NCBI GenBank assembly: GCA_947044365.1
Contig: OX345648.1
Span: 3,476,096 to 3,540,095 of the forward strand
Direction of reading: 5' to 3'
Length of the DNA: 64,000 bases
Source: Petrosia ficiformis
Taxonomy: Eukaryota; Porifera; Demospongiae; Haplosclerida; Petrosiidae
Shown one piece after another: positions 25,773 through 39,039 of this stretch. The translations under genes and the position numbers were made by a program. Below the pieces are notes generated by a model, which worked only from the letters and a program-made list of their open reading frames with translations, did not search any database and was not told where the DNA came from. The stretch's first letter is position 1. Each line of letters starts with the position of its first letter.

Positions 25773-28700
25773 ATGTCAGCTGCACCTTCTAATATAACAT
25801 GGGAAGATTGGACTCCAAGACATCTGGATCAAACAACACCTGTTGTTAGTGGACTGGACCAAGATTTAATTCCAAGATTCTGGCAGAATGGAAGTGTTCT
25901 TGTATGGGATTACTATCCAGAATGTGGTTTTCCCATAATGCTCTCTGGAAACAAACTAGTTACTGATAAAGACAATGGGATGGTCTTTTCTGTAGGTGGA
26001 ATCAAACAAGATGTTAGGACTGATCAGGATCAACATGGTATGTCTGGCTGGAGACCATAGTCCCTGTCTGTATAGGTTTTCATAATTATGATGACAGTTT
26101 AATTATCATAATTCTATAATTATATACATCTCTTTTTAATTAATGTTTAATTTACAATAATTATTATATATATATAATTATATATATATAATTATATATA
26201 TATACTTGGTAAATTTTAACAGACTGCACAATAGTGATGTTTTGTGGAAAATGTTTCAGTTTTGTTTTTAATAGCTATTATAGATATATTTGATATCAGA
26301 AGGTCTTGGGTTCAATCCCTAGTTGGCCAGGATTCCTGCAGTTTTTAATTCTCTCACACCTGCATATAATAGTAATGCTTGATGCAATCAACCTTGCGTC
26401 TTATTGTATAGACCAAACTTGAGCAGACAATAATCTGTTACTCGATTTAATAACCACAATATTATCTTTGCAGATCAAATTATTCAACTCAACATATATA
26501 TATATATACTATACTGTTTGTATTTCATCACTCACACAAAATGATGCAAATATTTCTACATGCTGTGTATGTAATGGCTAGCACAAACCCACACATGACT
26601 TATCGTAAATACACAAGGTAACATTCATTAATTAGTAATTCTGAAGACATTAGACTAAATATACATGTGTATTTTCAATAAATCAAACAATGATAGAAAT
26701 GTTCCAAGTGATTTACAACTGTTTCAAAGGCTTTCATTCCAGTAACACATAACAACAAACATATACAGTTCGGAGTGTAAATATAGACCATTTCTGCATA
26801 TAGGTATATCACTTTGTTCCTTCATATTATGGCTTCTTTTAATGCAGCATAATATCAAATTTGCATTTTAATTTTCTCATACAGATCCAATAGAAGTGTT
26901 TAGACTGTGTGTTTCATCTGGTAAGTCATTGTAATCATGATATGTATTTCATTTAGCAAATTATAATTTATAATATATATATAACAATTACTACAAACCT
27001 CATTTGCATGGAGATCGTTATGTGTATTCAACTTCGTGTCTAGTTTATAGCAGCTCTGTCTTTTCACTTGGTAGGAGATTACACATGGGAGAGAGTGGAT
27101 TCTACTTCAGCAGATGGTGAGGTTCCTGAAGCAAGATTTGGTCACTGCTGTAGTTATTATAATGGGAAGATTTATATGTATGGAGGGAGGAACAGACAGA
27201 GATATCAAGTGTTTGGTTCTCAAGGCAGTGTTCTTACTTATGAAATAGGTATGAACCCTTGATATATAAACAAACGTTTTGTAATATGAACTATGGATGA
27301 CGTTGTTTTGTGGTCATTATATTGTATTTGTTGAGAAAAATATTTTCATGTGTTAACAACTACTTTTTATTATAGTTATAGTCACTTTTTTAATCTCTTA
27401 GCTATTTAAGTATCTTTTAGCTGTGAGAACCAGTTGCTTTTCATGCTGCTTATCTTGTGTTTTTTTTGTATTCCATCCTGGATTGATAATGTAGATTTAG
27501 AAAGCAACGACTTTTGGACTGCTTGAAGAATACCATAGATTTATTGGAAATGAACAGCCAGAATAATAATTATATCTATAATGACATTAAAATACCTTTA
27601 GCATAATCATTACATACTTTCTACTCTATTTAGAGTGTACTTTGTACGTTTTTGTCTATGTGGCTCAACATAGTTCATACAGATTTCAGTCCATATTTAC
27701 CTTAACATGCAACAACATCTTAGCTACAAGCCTTCTGGGTCACCAGAAACCACCAGAAGCAAACTGATATGAAAATTTTTAAACTTTCCTGTGGAAACAT
27801 ACTCCCACATCCCCCAGAAACAGTGTGTTTCCGCAATCTGAGGGAGTGAGAGGTGGGGCACTCAAGCTTTGAATATGAGTTCCCAGGATGGCCTGTTCTA
27901 TTTGAAATCCTAATCTATGTGCATCATAATTTTCTCTACTTTGTTTCCTTTAATCATGAATCTTCCTTCTACTATCTTGCAACAATACTATTCAATTCCC
28001 TTTTCTTTTAATGGTTATATAGCATCTGGTATATGGCAAGAGATTGCAACATTAGTGGAGGATTGTGATTATCCCATGGCTCGGTATGGTAGTGCTTGCA
28101 CTACTAATGGTCCTATTATGTATATTCATGGTGGTCATGTTCAATATGGCACAAACAAGTGGGGGTTCACATCTGAACTGATTTCATTCAATATGGAGAC
28201 TAGAACATGGAGAATTGAGTCACCACATTTTTCCAAGCATCCTCCACCAACTCAACTGGAAGCTGTAGTTGGTAAACCACAAAATTATTTGTTTCTCCAT
28301 CGAGACTTTCATACAGCTGTAACTATCAAAGACAAAATTATTGTCTTTGGAGGAAGAAGTAAGTTCAAATATTATAGTTTCATTAATGCCAAAGTGTAAT
28401 TATATTCCACAGCTCCTGAATGGATGCAGTAAGTTATCAATGATGACCAATAATTGTTTAACCTTCAAATATTCTTTTTGGAACAGGACTGAAGTTAACT
28501 TTTATGAATTCAATATTTGTGAGTTTTGGTATACAATGTATCAATTAATATAGATGTCAATAGGAAAAACACTGGTGTTAGTGGTCATTCTATTACCAAT
28601 TATAATCAGTCATATATGTGCCGATACATTCTGCTTAAAGGTCTCACTTAAAATTGCTACATGAGTCAATACTCAAATCATTACATCATTAGTCACTACT

Positions 28701-30337
28701 AAAGAACTCTATGTCACAATTTTGATTAGTTGTTAACAGAGCAAGTGTGAGACTCATGATTTTCATTATGGCATCAAATTATTAGTGCATTCAACATATA
28801 AACTACTAAATTCACCACATGATTTCTACAGTAATAATATTAGTGTTAGATGGTTGTATGTTACATTAATTTTCATTTTTGTGTATTAATTAGCTAAAAA
28901 ACAGTGGAGATTAGTTAAACCAACAGGATATTCTCCTGGCCCCCGTAATCATTTAATAGCACGTAAGTTGTTTTGTTTTTTTGTTTTTTTTAACTTCATA
29001 ACTATATGCAGCAAATCTGTAAAAAAAAAAAACAATTATATATACTACTGAATTGCTTGTACAATGCTTGGAATAGTTTTGATAATATCTAGTAGAAACA
29101 TCCAGACAAAACAATATTTTACCAGAAAATTGTGAATTTTTTTCTTTGAACACACGCTAGGCCATGACTGTTCTCGACTAATAATTAACTTCACTGTGAG
29201 GTTAATTATTAGTTTTCATGTTATGTTTAAAACTAATCTGACAATTCGTCCAGTCAACTGCAATTTTGTCTGGACAAGGAGGCAAAATGAAAAGAAAACA
29301 CCGATTGTTGAACATTTCAAGCACTGCTATTGTACTTAATAAATAATATATATATATATATAATTATATATATATAATTGTATATCTATAATAAAAGTAA
29401 TATTGAAACTGCATATTTTTCATACAAATTTTTAGCTTTACATTCCATTAATAGGAATTATTGGCCATTTTGTAATTTATTTTGGAGGAGAAGCGACATA
29501 TCAGTGGCATAAATCTTATCATAATGATATTTTTGTATTGGATACTGGTTAGTAAATTCCTTATCATGTATACATTTCAACAGATATAAAACTTATAATT
29601 AGCATGTACCTTCTATGATGATATTATAGTATACCAACATTTCAACATATACACAGATAATTATCATTGCACTCAAATTAAACCAAGCGGGTGTTTACCT
29701 GAAGGAAGATGCAATATGGCAGCCTGTATCCAATCTGGTGACTTAATTGTCTTTGGTGGTGAAGCTCTCAGGTATATTAGATATTTATGTATTAGTGATT
29801 ATGTACTAACTTTATTCTTTTCAATACCCAAAGTATTCCAAATGGAGGTCGTGATTCAAAAACTGTTACTAAAAATGACCTGTATGTTTTGTCTTTGTGT
29901 AAGTTATCAGATGCAAGTATCCATTCCATTTGTTCACATTAATTTTTCTAAGTACTCTCATTGCCTTAATTAGCAACTGCATGATTTATTTTAGGTACAT
30001 GTTTTTAATATTAATAAACCTGAATGCCTGTATATTCTCTCTTGTTTCATATGCACTATTAAAAGCCACCAGCTTCTAAGTGGTTTAAAATCAGCTTGTT
30101 TGTTCATAACATTCCATTGATATCAGTGTGTGCTATACATAATTTCAATTTCCTTTTTTTGAAGAAGCATTAAAACTTCAATTCTTAATTAATACAATTA
30201 ATGAGATGTGTATAATAATTATAGTGCCTTCACTTCAAGCACTTTGTGTAAACAACATTGTTCAAGAGGAATTAGATATATCACCTCTTCCACCAAAGCT
30301 ACAAAACAAGATATTAAAAACAATGAAATCATCATAA
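25773..30337 (+). CDS. KLHDC3: Kelch-repeat protein, KLHDC3-like, 11 exons
   Basis: Exons: 25773-26037, 26885-26920, 27075-27248, 28023-28358, 28413-28428, 28487-28518, 28894-28962, 29455-29547, 29657-29771, 29834-29898, 30225-30337. They join in phase to exactly 438 codons (437 aa). Kelch blades show GHCCSYYNGKIYMYGGR, DFHTAVTIKDKIIVFGGR, GHFVIYFGGE and LPEGRCNMAACIQSGDL. The tail NDLYVLSLLPSLQALC followed by a short helix resembles the C-terminus of KLHDC3 (and KLHDC1/2), where the kelch propeller can act as a CUL2 substrate receptor and KLHDC3/Peas is testis-enriched. The start ATG at 25773 is chosen over an in-frame non-ATG extension to 25698. The N-terminal 90 residues are unlike vertebrate KLHDC3, so orthology is moderate. 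AATAAA lies at 30362-30367. Exons of 16 and 32 nt are notable. Confidence 0.85.
26270..26350 (+). repeat. Possible tRNA-derived SINE fragment (B-box)
   Basis: GGGTTCAATCCCTAG fits the tRNA internal-promoter B box, and the neighbourhood resembles the tRNA-like segment at 51725-51785. No cloverleaf can be drawn. It lies in the first intron of the kelch gene. Confidence 0.35.
27705..27860. repeat. Dispersed repeat D, copy 2 (kelch intron)
   Basis: Second copy of the repeat at 7525-7690, in the same orientation, within the long intron before kelch exon 28023-28358. Confidence 0.5.
29090..29290. repeat. Dispersed MITE-like repeat, copy 1
   Basis: Ends are inverted (CCAGACAAAA near 29101 and TTTTGTCTGG near 29268). 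A central hairpin, CTAATAATTAAC / GTTAATTATTAG, is seen at 29178-29213. A second copy in the same orientation lies at 46025-46240. It is intronic in the kelch gene. Confidence 0.65.
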
Positions 30338-30367
30338 ACATAATTGTATAATAATGTGATCAATAAA

Positions 30368-31632
30368 TTGTTTTAAGTATACTTCATTAATTGCTTTATA
30401 GTGTTGTACATTGACTTAGCATTTAATACGCTTTTATAATTTATGTTTGTAATTTAATTTGTGAATATAATTATGGTACCGTCATTTATTTATTTATAGC
30501 TATAGCTAACTTACATATTGTTGCATACATTTTTGATTATAGCACTGAAAAACAGATAAACGTAGGATATTATTTTATAACACCCAAAATTGTTTTCATT
30601 TGCAAGTACTGCAGAGATTGATGAATATATGCTTGCACAATGTTGCACTAATCACAGGACAGTGACCAACTGACTTGTCATACATAGTTATAATTATTAC
30701 TACATATATATATATATATATTAATATGCACAGGCTTTAATGCCAAACGGAGGTTGTTAACAAAGGTGGTGGTATCAAAACTTCATTGCAAGTATACATA
30801 AAGCAAATGAGGTCCTATACTAAACAGGATATAATGAACCATCCAAATCTTGCATACCTTTTGAGTTTTGCCATCCCTACATCTTCTATTATTTTCTTGT
30901 CATTCTGCACTGCGAGTGCATTCATTGAATGTTTTTATGTGTTAATTTATTTATATATCTAGATCTGTTATAGATTTAATAGATGACATGTACATTGATA
31001 TCCATAGATGCATGTGGTTCCAGAGTATTTCACAGTGAGCTGTATCCTCATAGTTTATTTTATTCAGCAGAAAATACATGCTAAGTTGATGTTAGAAGTA
31101 ATTTTTTATGCACAATAATATAATTATAACTACGTAACTAAGTAGTACAAACTATAATTGTAATATAAAACTAAGCAGTCCATAAGGCATAACTCTGCTT
31201 AATCTACGTATAACCTTAGGGGCATGGATGACATGACAAGCAAAATGTGACACTACACAAGAATAATAATATTACCAATATGTAAGGAAACCATTCAATG
31301 AAATGCCATAAGCAGGGTGTAAATACTGGTGCGGTGATAAGCTGGGGGCATGTTCCTCAGAAAGTTAGGGTTTCTAAGATGCAGTCTATAGCTAAGGCCA
31401 TTTAGACCACTAAATTCATTAAACAAACTAATCATAGAAAGGTGACTCTAATAATAACTGGATCTTTCCAGTATAAAGCTGTAAAAACACTTCAAAGCTA
31501 CACCTATACTGAAGATGAGACTGTACTCACAGTCTCAAGCTCAGAGTGCATGCAGACTTGGACATAAGCTCCAGCATGCAATCAGAATGTGTGGGTGGCT
31601 GGAAAGAAATTTTATTGGGTGTGGTTATTGTG
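30368..31632. other. Intergenic, no gene seen
   Basis: Between the kelch polyadenylation signal and the NLR start. It holds a TA microsatellite near 30703-30722 and AT-rich sequence. I see no supported exon or RNA gene; the NLR promoter is presumably in the last few hundred bases. Confidence 0.5.
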
Positions 31633-34600
31633 ATGGAGTCAACAAATGTTGAGAGCTGTGTCCTTACTCAGTTTTTTGACAGCATTGTGGGTTCTTCCAT
31701 AGACCCTTTGCAGTTAGCAAGAGAGTTGAAATGCTAATGGTCTTATAACAGACAGTTTTTATGCCAATATTACGGACTCCCTCACAGGAAAATCATCATC
31801 AGAACGTCTATCAGAACTAATAAAGTACCTTCGAGACATTACAAAGACAGATATATAAGTCTATCTTTAAAAGTTTCTTGTCCGTTCTAGAAGAAATGGG
31901 TGGTACATACTGTATTGGATTAGCAAAAAAGCTGTCTGCTGAACGTGAAGGTACACCATGCATATGATTAGTTAATGCCAGTGTCACAGGGCAGGTTCTC
32001 CCCTAGTGCAGAATCTCCCACCAATAGAATAGCTTGTCTTGAGTATTATGAAGGAAAAAAAAAACAACAAATTGAGATACATGTATACATATAATATTAT
32101 ATATAACAACAAGATAAAGAGTGTAACAGTACTTTATCATTTGATTCCATTTCAGAAAAGCTATTAAACTTAAAAGGTTTATCTGTGGAAAGCAAGGAAT
32201 CAGAAGGTATTTATCTTACCTGTGCTTTTTGAACAAAATTGTTACAAGTATTTATTTGTGTGTTCTTTTTTTCCTGAAGCAACCAGAAGTGCTCTAAAAC
32301 TATTTCGGACCCTTTATGCAGATCTGTGTGAAATAATCACAGATCTGGTGTCATTAGCTGCTCGACTGTACAGTAAGATGATGATTAAACAAAGCACCCG
32401 TGACAAGGCAGTGAATCAACTTTCATCACCTGTAAAAGCATGCAACATGTTGCTTCTAAATGATGTTGAAACAGAAATTGAACAGGATGAATCAAAGCTT
32501 TTGCTGTTTAGTCAGATCTTAAGAGAGGATTCAGACCTCAAAGTAATGGGAGATTTGCTGTTTGATAGATTATGTGAGTATGTGGCTGTCTTACTGTTAC
32601 TTTTTTTTTCTTTTGCATATAGATTAAGTTATATAGTATATAGTTTATACATGCACTATTATACCCTGTATATCAGTTAATAATTATCATAGCATCTTTG
32701 GATAAACTATATTGGTGTAATTGATACTATTTATCACTAGAAATTGATATCAACATTTGATTGTAATCATGCATAGACAATATTTTTGTCACAAAAGCTA
32801 AGGCACTTATAGTCACTCAAAATGTGTTCCTGCCTTCACTGGTTTTCCGAATTGAAACCAATGCCAGCATAATGAATGAACCAGCATATATATATATATC
32901 TATATATAGTGTAGGTAACTTGCACCGATTCAGTTTTTGCATTATGGGAGTTACATGTACTGTAACTAAAATTAAAACTGTACTCTGTACTTAATTACAT
33001 TTTAGACTGAATTTGCAATTAAATTTGTATATTTTATCTTCTTTTATAGCAATGATCTATGTTCTTAACCACTATCACTTAAACTTAGTTGAGCTACTTG
33101 ATCATGTTGATTTAGTCGACTTTGTCAATAAATTATCATCATTTAATCTGATCACTGGACAAGAGTCTCACTTAGTTACTAAACTATGCGATTTTGATAA
33201 AATCCAAGCTATTTTGAGAAGTGTTCAAACTAATATAACTGAGGGCAGAGGTTCATTGATGAAATTTTGCAAACTTTTACATGGGTATCAAGATTTGCGA
33301 AAAGTTGCATTGAGAATGAAAGTAAAATTAAGTGAGTCACTAGTTAGGAAACCAATAAAATTTTCATAATGATGTAATTTTTGTATTAGAATATTTTCAA
33401 CGCTACCCAATGCAAATTCAAGAATGGCCAGAATCAGATTGGGATGACTTAGATTATGATAGTAATATTTCATCTCCTGATGAAATGGATTTCCCACAAG
33501 GTATGTAATAATTTATTATGATAACTGTTATTACTATGTTATTACATATGTTTACTAGGACAATTAGCATTTTATTAACTGCTGTACTTTTTTGATTATT
33601 TTACAAGTAGTAGTTTTTAGATAACTTATTCTTATTATCCACACACTCTATGGCTCTAAACTTTCAAAGACCCTGCAGTAAACTTGAAAATGTTTGGCAA
33701 TGATTGATATTTTTTGTTACAGTGCTTTGTTTTCAAAGTGGCATGCTCGTTTCTTTAATCCCCGAAGTACTATTTTAATATAGATCATTGCTCTGTAATC
33801 CAACATAAGTTATGAAGTTTCATGGCTATTGTTGTAATGGTTTCGTCAAACAAGTTACCATGCAGTAGATGAAAGATATAGGACAGAATTACTTATTTTA
33901 TTAACATCAGTTTTCTGAAAGACCCATTACTGGGCATACTGCTTGCAAAACCATGATTCCACTCTAAACTGCTGACTGTAGTAAAACATTCGGCAGAGAA
34001 TAGCATTTGCATTTGCATTTCCTTATTGTTTCCAAAATCTCTTCCTTGCTGTTATCAAATAAATTGCTTTTTGATATCATATATACATTTCAATACCATA
34101 ACTTCTGTCTTGAGAGTTAATTTAACTTTGTGTATTCCTGCGAACAGTTATATGATCAATGTTTATGTATAATTATATTATTGTAGGTATAAAAACTGGT
34201 GTAATAGAAAGATATGCTAGTTATCTCAGAGCAATGTATGGGAGAAGACTGGATCAGTATAGCCAATGGCCTCCTATTCAACTGAGTGACTACATCCCTA
34301 TGGTGTTCTCTGTAATTCCACCAGAAATTCTTAATACTGATGAGTTTTTAGCTATCAAAGCAAGAAATATTCTTTCTGGAAAGGTTAGTTCTGCTTTCAA
34401 CTCTGGTGAACGCCTGACTCTTGATATCATCTTGGGGCATTCCTATATTCAAAAATCCAAATCCATCTTAGTTGAAGGAGCCCCAGGAATTGGAAAAACT
34501 GCCTTCACATACACTGTCTGTAGAATGTGGGCTAAAAAACAAGCTTTGTCTGAATTTAGCATCCTTGTTCGCTGGAATCTTAGTGATCTATTCAGTTCTA

Positions 34601-37332
34601 ACTTTGAAAACATAACTGATATTTTTATGGATGATAATGAAGCATTCAGAGACAATGTGGCAAATGAAGTTACTTCGAATGGTGGCAAAAATGTCTTGTT
34701 AATCTTCGATGGTTGGGACGAAATACCTGTGACAGCAGATAAAACGAGAGTGCAACTTTTAATTGATCTTATTAAAGGCAAGAGATTGCCAGAAGCTTCA
34801 ATAATTGTAACTACACGCTCTCTGCAAGCAGGAAAGGAATTTAAAATTAACCGTTCTTTTTTCTGTCAATGTGTGGAAGTCATTGGCTTCTCAGAAGAAA
34901 ACATTGAAGAGTACATTAAGACAGTATTTTCTAAAGCTCCCTCAAAGGCGGAAGAGTTAATACAACAGCTTTCTTTGCGGCATGATGTTAAAAGCATGTG
35001 TTATATTCCCATTAATTGTGGTATTGTAACTTATGTTTTCAGCACATATAAGTCTCAAACTCTTCCTAAAACTCTCACTGAGTTTTATGACATCTTTACT
35101 CGTAATTGCTTGTTGCGCAACCTGCAGCTACGTTTTGAAAATGGAGATGACATTCCAGAACTTCCCAGTCTTAATGTATTGCCTATTCAAGTGTCGAGAC
35201 TATTATCAGTTCTGTCAGAACTCGCTTTCAGGGGTCTATGGGTAAACAAGCATACTTATTCTAGGACAGATATTCAATCATTGATTGAATTGCTTCCATC
35301 AGCTGAGTTGGAAGTAGATCGTTTGGGGATCCTACAGAGTCAGCAGGTATATCACTCAGGAGGTTACAGTATTGTTTTCCACTTCCTACACTCATCTGTT
35401 CAACAGTTTTTAGCTGCGCATTATATATCTACACTTAGTGTAAATGAGCAAGCAAAGTATGTTGAAACATATTTCCAATACAGGCCTTTTTCTCAGGTCT
35501 GGATGCACTTAAGCTGGCTCCTACCATATTCAGCACTTAATCACAATGGATTTGTTCACACATTATGTGATCTTGCTAGTGATATCCAGTATTACGAAGA
35601 ACCTTACCGCGATCATTTTTCTCTTGAAGACTCTCTTCATTCTGATCATTACCTTGAATCAGATAGTGATGAAGATTGCTTTGACCATGACTCTGGACCA
35701 ATTTCAGCCAAAGAAACCCTAAAAATGGGTCAATCTCAAGCCCTCTCAATTGGCTTTTGTGGAGATGAATTTGAAGAACAGACAGAAACAAAACTCTCTC
35801 CATTGATCGGTGAATTATCTACAACTATTTCAAATGTTGATTCCACAGTTTCACCTGAGGCAAAACCAAACTTGCAAACTCTTTCTGGTGTCTCTACATC
35901 ATTATGTGGTGTCTCACTGGAACTAAATATGCCATCTGCTGTTAAGGTAGGTAGTACCAGCCAGTATGATGACAAGATCACACGCCTTATGTTTGCATTG
36001 AAATGTATTTATGAGTCGCAAAAGCCTGGTCTCTGCTCTACATTTGCGGGTTACTTGGATGGCCTATTGTTTTTACAGGGGTACCAGATCAACCAAATGG
36101 ATATCGTAGTAGTCGCTTACTTTTTAGTTAATGCCAATGCTCCCTTTCACCTGCAAATGTCTTCAAGCAACATTCAGAACCACCATCTTCTTACTCTACA
36201 TAGACAAACTAAAGAGAAACATGCCTCACCAATAATTCAAGCATTAAGTCTTCAAGGTAATGATTTAGATCCTTCTTGTGCTCATGTACTGAGTAGAATG
36301 ACACGTGCTCTTAAATTCTGCGAAAAACTTTTTCTTGGACATAATGAATTCAGAGATGAGGGAGTTAAAATCTTGGGTAAAATGTTGTCCGAACTTGCTT
36401 GCTTGAAACAAATTGATTTAGCAAATAATGATATAACAAGTGGTGGATGTAACTTGCTACTGCAGTCTTTAAATATGTCTAAACACATTACACATATTCG
36501 ACTTAGCAACAATCCTTTAGGATTTGAAGTTGTCCACGATATTGTGCTTTTGCTTCAGAAACAAAGTATAACCCATCTCGAATTGGATGGAATTCAACTT
36601 GGTGATAAAGGGGTGGAAAAACTTGCAGCGCATTTGGGTGGAATCAATTGTTTCTTGAAACATTTGAATATCAGTAGTAACAATATAACAGAGGAAGGAG
36701 CAGTATGTTTAGCTACTGCTTTAAATGTCAATCAAACACTTGAGCACTTAAAAATGAACTCAAACCCTATTGGCACAGAAGCAGCCAGTTTTATCTTCAG
36801 TGCCGTTTCAGGTAATAGCTCTCTTGTATATATAGATGTCAGTGACTGCAATATCTACAAAAATGAATTGTTGATACTTAGCTTGCATGACAGTGTTTTG
36901 GGTAACAATACCCTGAAGAAAGTAGATATTTCTTGCAACTTCATCACTGATGAAGGACTCGCGATACTAATCCAATCTCTCATCACTGCTTGTGATCATT
37001 CCGAATTATCCCACCTTGTGTTAACTAGTACTGGAGTTGGAAAGAAAACGCTTGAAGCTTTGGCAAAAGCATTGTTAGAAGTGCCAAAACTATCAGCACT
37101 CACTCTTAGCGGAACAGAGTTTTTAAATGTTTATCTTAGTAACGAAACTATTTTTGACTTCTTTATTGATTCATTAGCAAATGTGTCTAGACCGATCATT
37201 CTCAAATTCATCATAGAAGATGGCTACAAAGAGAAACAAGAGCTATTAAATCATATGCAACTTTTAAAGTACCACCGAAAGAAATGCTTATTTCCGAAAG
37301 TGAAGGTAGCTATGCTATTGCAATGCAGATAA
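31633..37332 (+). CDS. NLR: death-fold domains, NACHT and LRRs
   Basis: Predicted cytosolic innate-immune sensor. Exons: 31633-31950 (frameshifted), 32156-32206, 32280-32573, 33050-33331, 33390-33500, 34187-37332; joins after the first exon are in phase. Three consecutive about 90-residue helical domains align with each other in leucine spacing and look CARD/death-like (LAARLYSKMMI and VDFVNKLSSFNLIT are equivalent segments). An acidic linker follows, then NACHT with Walker A GAPGIGKT (34477-34500) and Walker B VLLIFDGWDE (34692-34721). About eight ribonuclease-inhibitor-type LRRs follow, e.g. LKHLNISSNNITEEG, at 36.2-37.1 kb. The ATPase and LRR part is one intact exon of over 1,000 codons. 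CARD/DEATH-NACHT-LRR genes are expanded in demosponges. The first exon contains two frame disruptions (see findings), so the gene may begin downstream or be a pseudogene at its 5' end. Confidence 0.9.
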
Positions 37333-37659
37333 ACACACCTCTCCTTTTCAAAGTTCAAATTCAGAGTTTGAAGAAAGTTATGAGACAATAGAAGAAATTG
37401 TAATATCTGAAGACAGTGAGAATTCTGTGTGACTATTATAATTTATATATTTATAAGTAGTATTTTGTCCTTTTCTTCATGCATGATCATAACCTACATT
37501 AATTTTTAATTAGTGTGTTTAACTGTTACTGTTATTGGTGTTTGATATATAAGTCTTATTATGTTGTTCATATTTCTTAGTGGTTTTAAACTTTATCAAA
37601 AACTAACAATAAGTTCTTAAGTTATTAATATAAGAAAACAGAAAAACAGGGATATTACA

Positions 37660-38269
37660 TTAAGGTGGTACTAGGGAGTGGGCGGATGCGACTCCAATCA
37701 GTTTCAAAATAGAATATTATATAATATGACTCTAACCTGGTGTAATAGCAACCTTCAAATCTTCCGATCAGCTTTATATTGTCCTGTAATTGAAGAAATA
37801 TTGTTAAAATTGCCATTTTTCCAATTAACATAAGTACAAAACCACAAAAGCCACGCCCACCATACATGGCGTGCACCAAGTACAATGTATTTTCAGAAAA
37901 GTTACGAAGCCGTTTTCTGCAAATTCATTTTACTTTTAAAGTTACAAGAGGCTGAAGAAAGCTGAATTCTGTAGCTTTTCACTGAAACCATAAAATTTAC
38001 CTTTCTAGACACTACCAAACTCCGATCTTTCTCAGAGAGCAACTACAGTTACCCCGCCATTGTTTCACACCCACCACCCGTGGGCCGTGTTTAGCTTTGT
38101 TTCTGAAAATAAACTATCAGTCAAAACATTTAGGCCCAATAATTATACCCCTGGGTGGGTGTGGCTTCCAAAAAACACAGAATGGAACCAGATTGTATGC
38201 AGCAAGAAGCTTGCAAGACTAGAAACTGATTGGAGTAGCATCCGCCCACGGAAAAGACTACAACCTTAA
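37660..38269. mobile_element. TTAA-flanked MITE, about 610 bp
   Basis: Terminal inverted repeats of about 45 bp: the left reads TTAAGGTGGTACTAGGGAGT and the right is its inverse with a few changes (TGGAGTAGCATCCGCCCAC ... CAACCTTAA). TTAA at both ends fits the target duplication of piggyBac or Kolobok transposons. It has no transposase. Related termini occur at 283-815 and 21322-21810. Confidence 0.8.
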
Positions 38270-39039
38270 TAAATAAGAACATTGTCCTATATAAATACAT
38301 ATAAAGTTTTTTTTTAAAACTGTCCTCAATACTTAGATAATAAAGTTTTTTTTTTTAAATTCATGCCAGACATAATTATTTATTATTAGAATCACAGAAC
38401 TCTTTCTGTTATTTTAAGTCACTGGTGCTGCATGACATTAATGTGGGATGAAGATTATTTTGTTGCAAATGTTTTTGGAAGCGATATATGTATACTAAAA
38501 AGTTCAAAATAATAAATATGCATCATGTACATAGCTATCGCTTAGTCCGCACGTCAGGTGTGGCCTGACCCACACCGACCACCGTTCTTCCGCATGGGTC
38601 AGACCATGCCTGACTAGTCATGAGACAAACCACGATTTAAATGTATAGCATTAAAACATTAGCTACTAACTCACCTTTATTTTCTATACTTTATCCATCG
38701 ATTTGCCTATCAAAATAATTTGCTAGGCCCAAGTAGCATATTTCACCCGCAAACGCCCGTTTCCAATCCCTTTACTTTATATCTATGATCTATCCGTAAT
38801 TTTACAACTTCCTGTCATAGAGGAAGTGTATCCAACTGACAATAACTCCTCCGCTCCGCCTTTGCGGGCGTGGGTTAACCGGTTACAATTTAAATTATTA
38901 TTATACTACGCATGGGCACTGGGCCGCCCATTCGTGCAGTATGCGCCTATCACTTACAGTCTTAACCCGGGGGCTTTTGGAAAAAAAGAATGAATTAATT
39001 TTAATAATAATTCCAACCACACCTACCATGGATGTAATA

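Noticed and set aside
34449..36512. Several minus-strand ORFs of 70-110 codons
   Set aside because: Shadows of the large NLR exon on the opposite strand.
37306..37328. 23-bp micro-intron restoring the NLR acidic tail
   Set aside because: Removing it keeps frame 0 and leads to another stop; it does not give the acidic frame, and introns this short are implausible.
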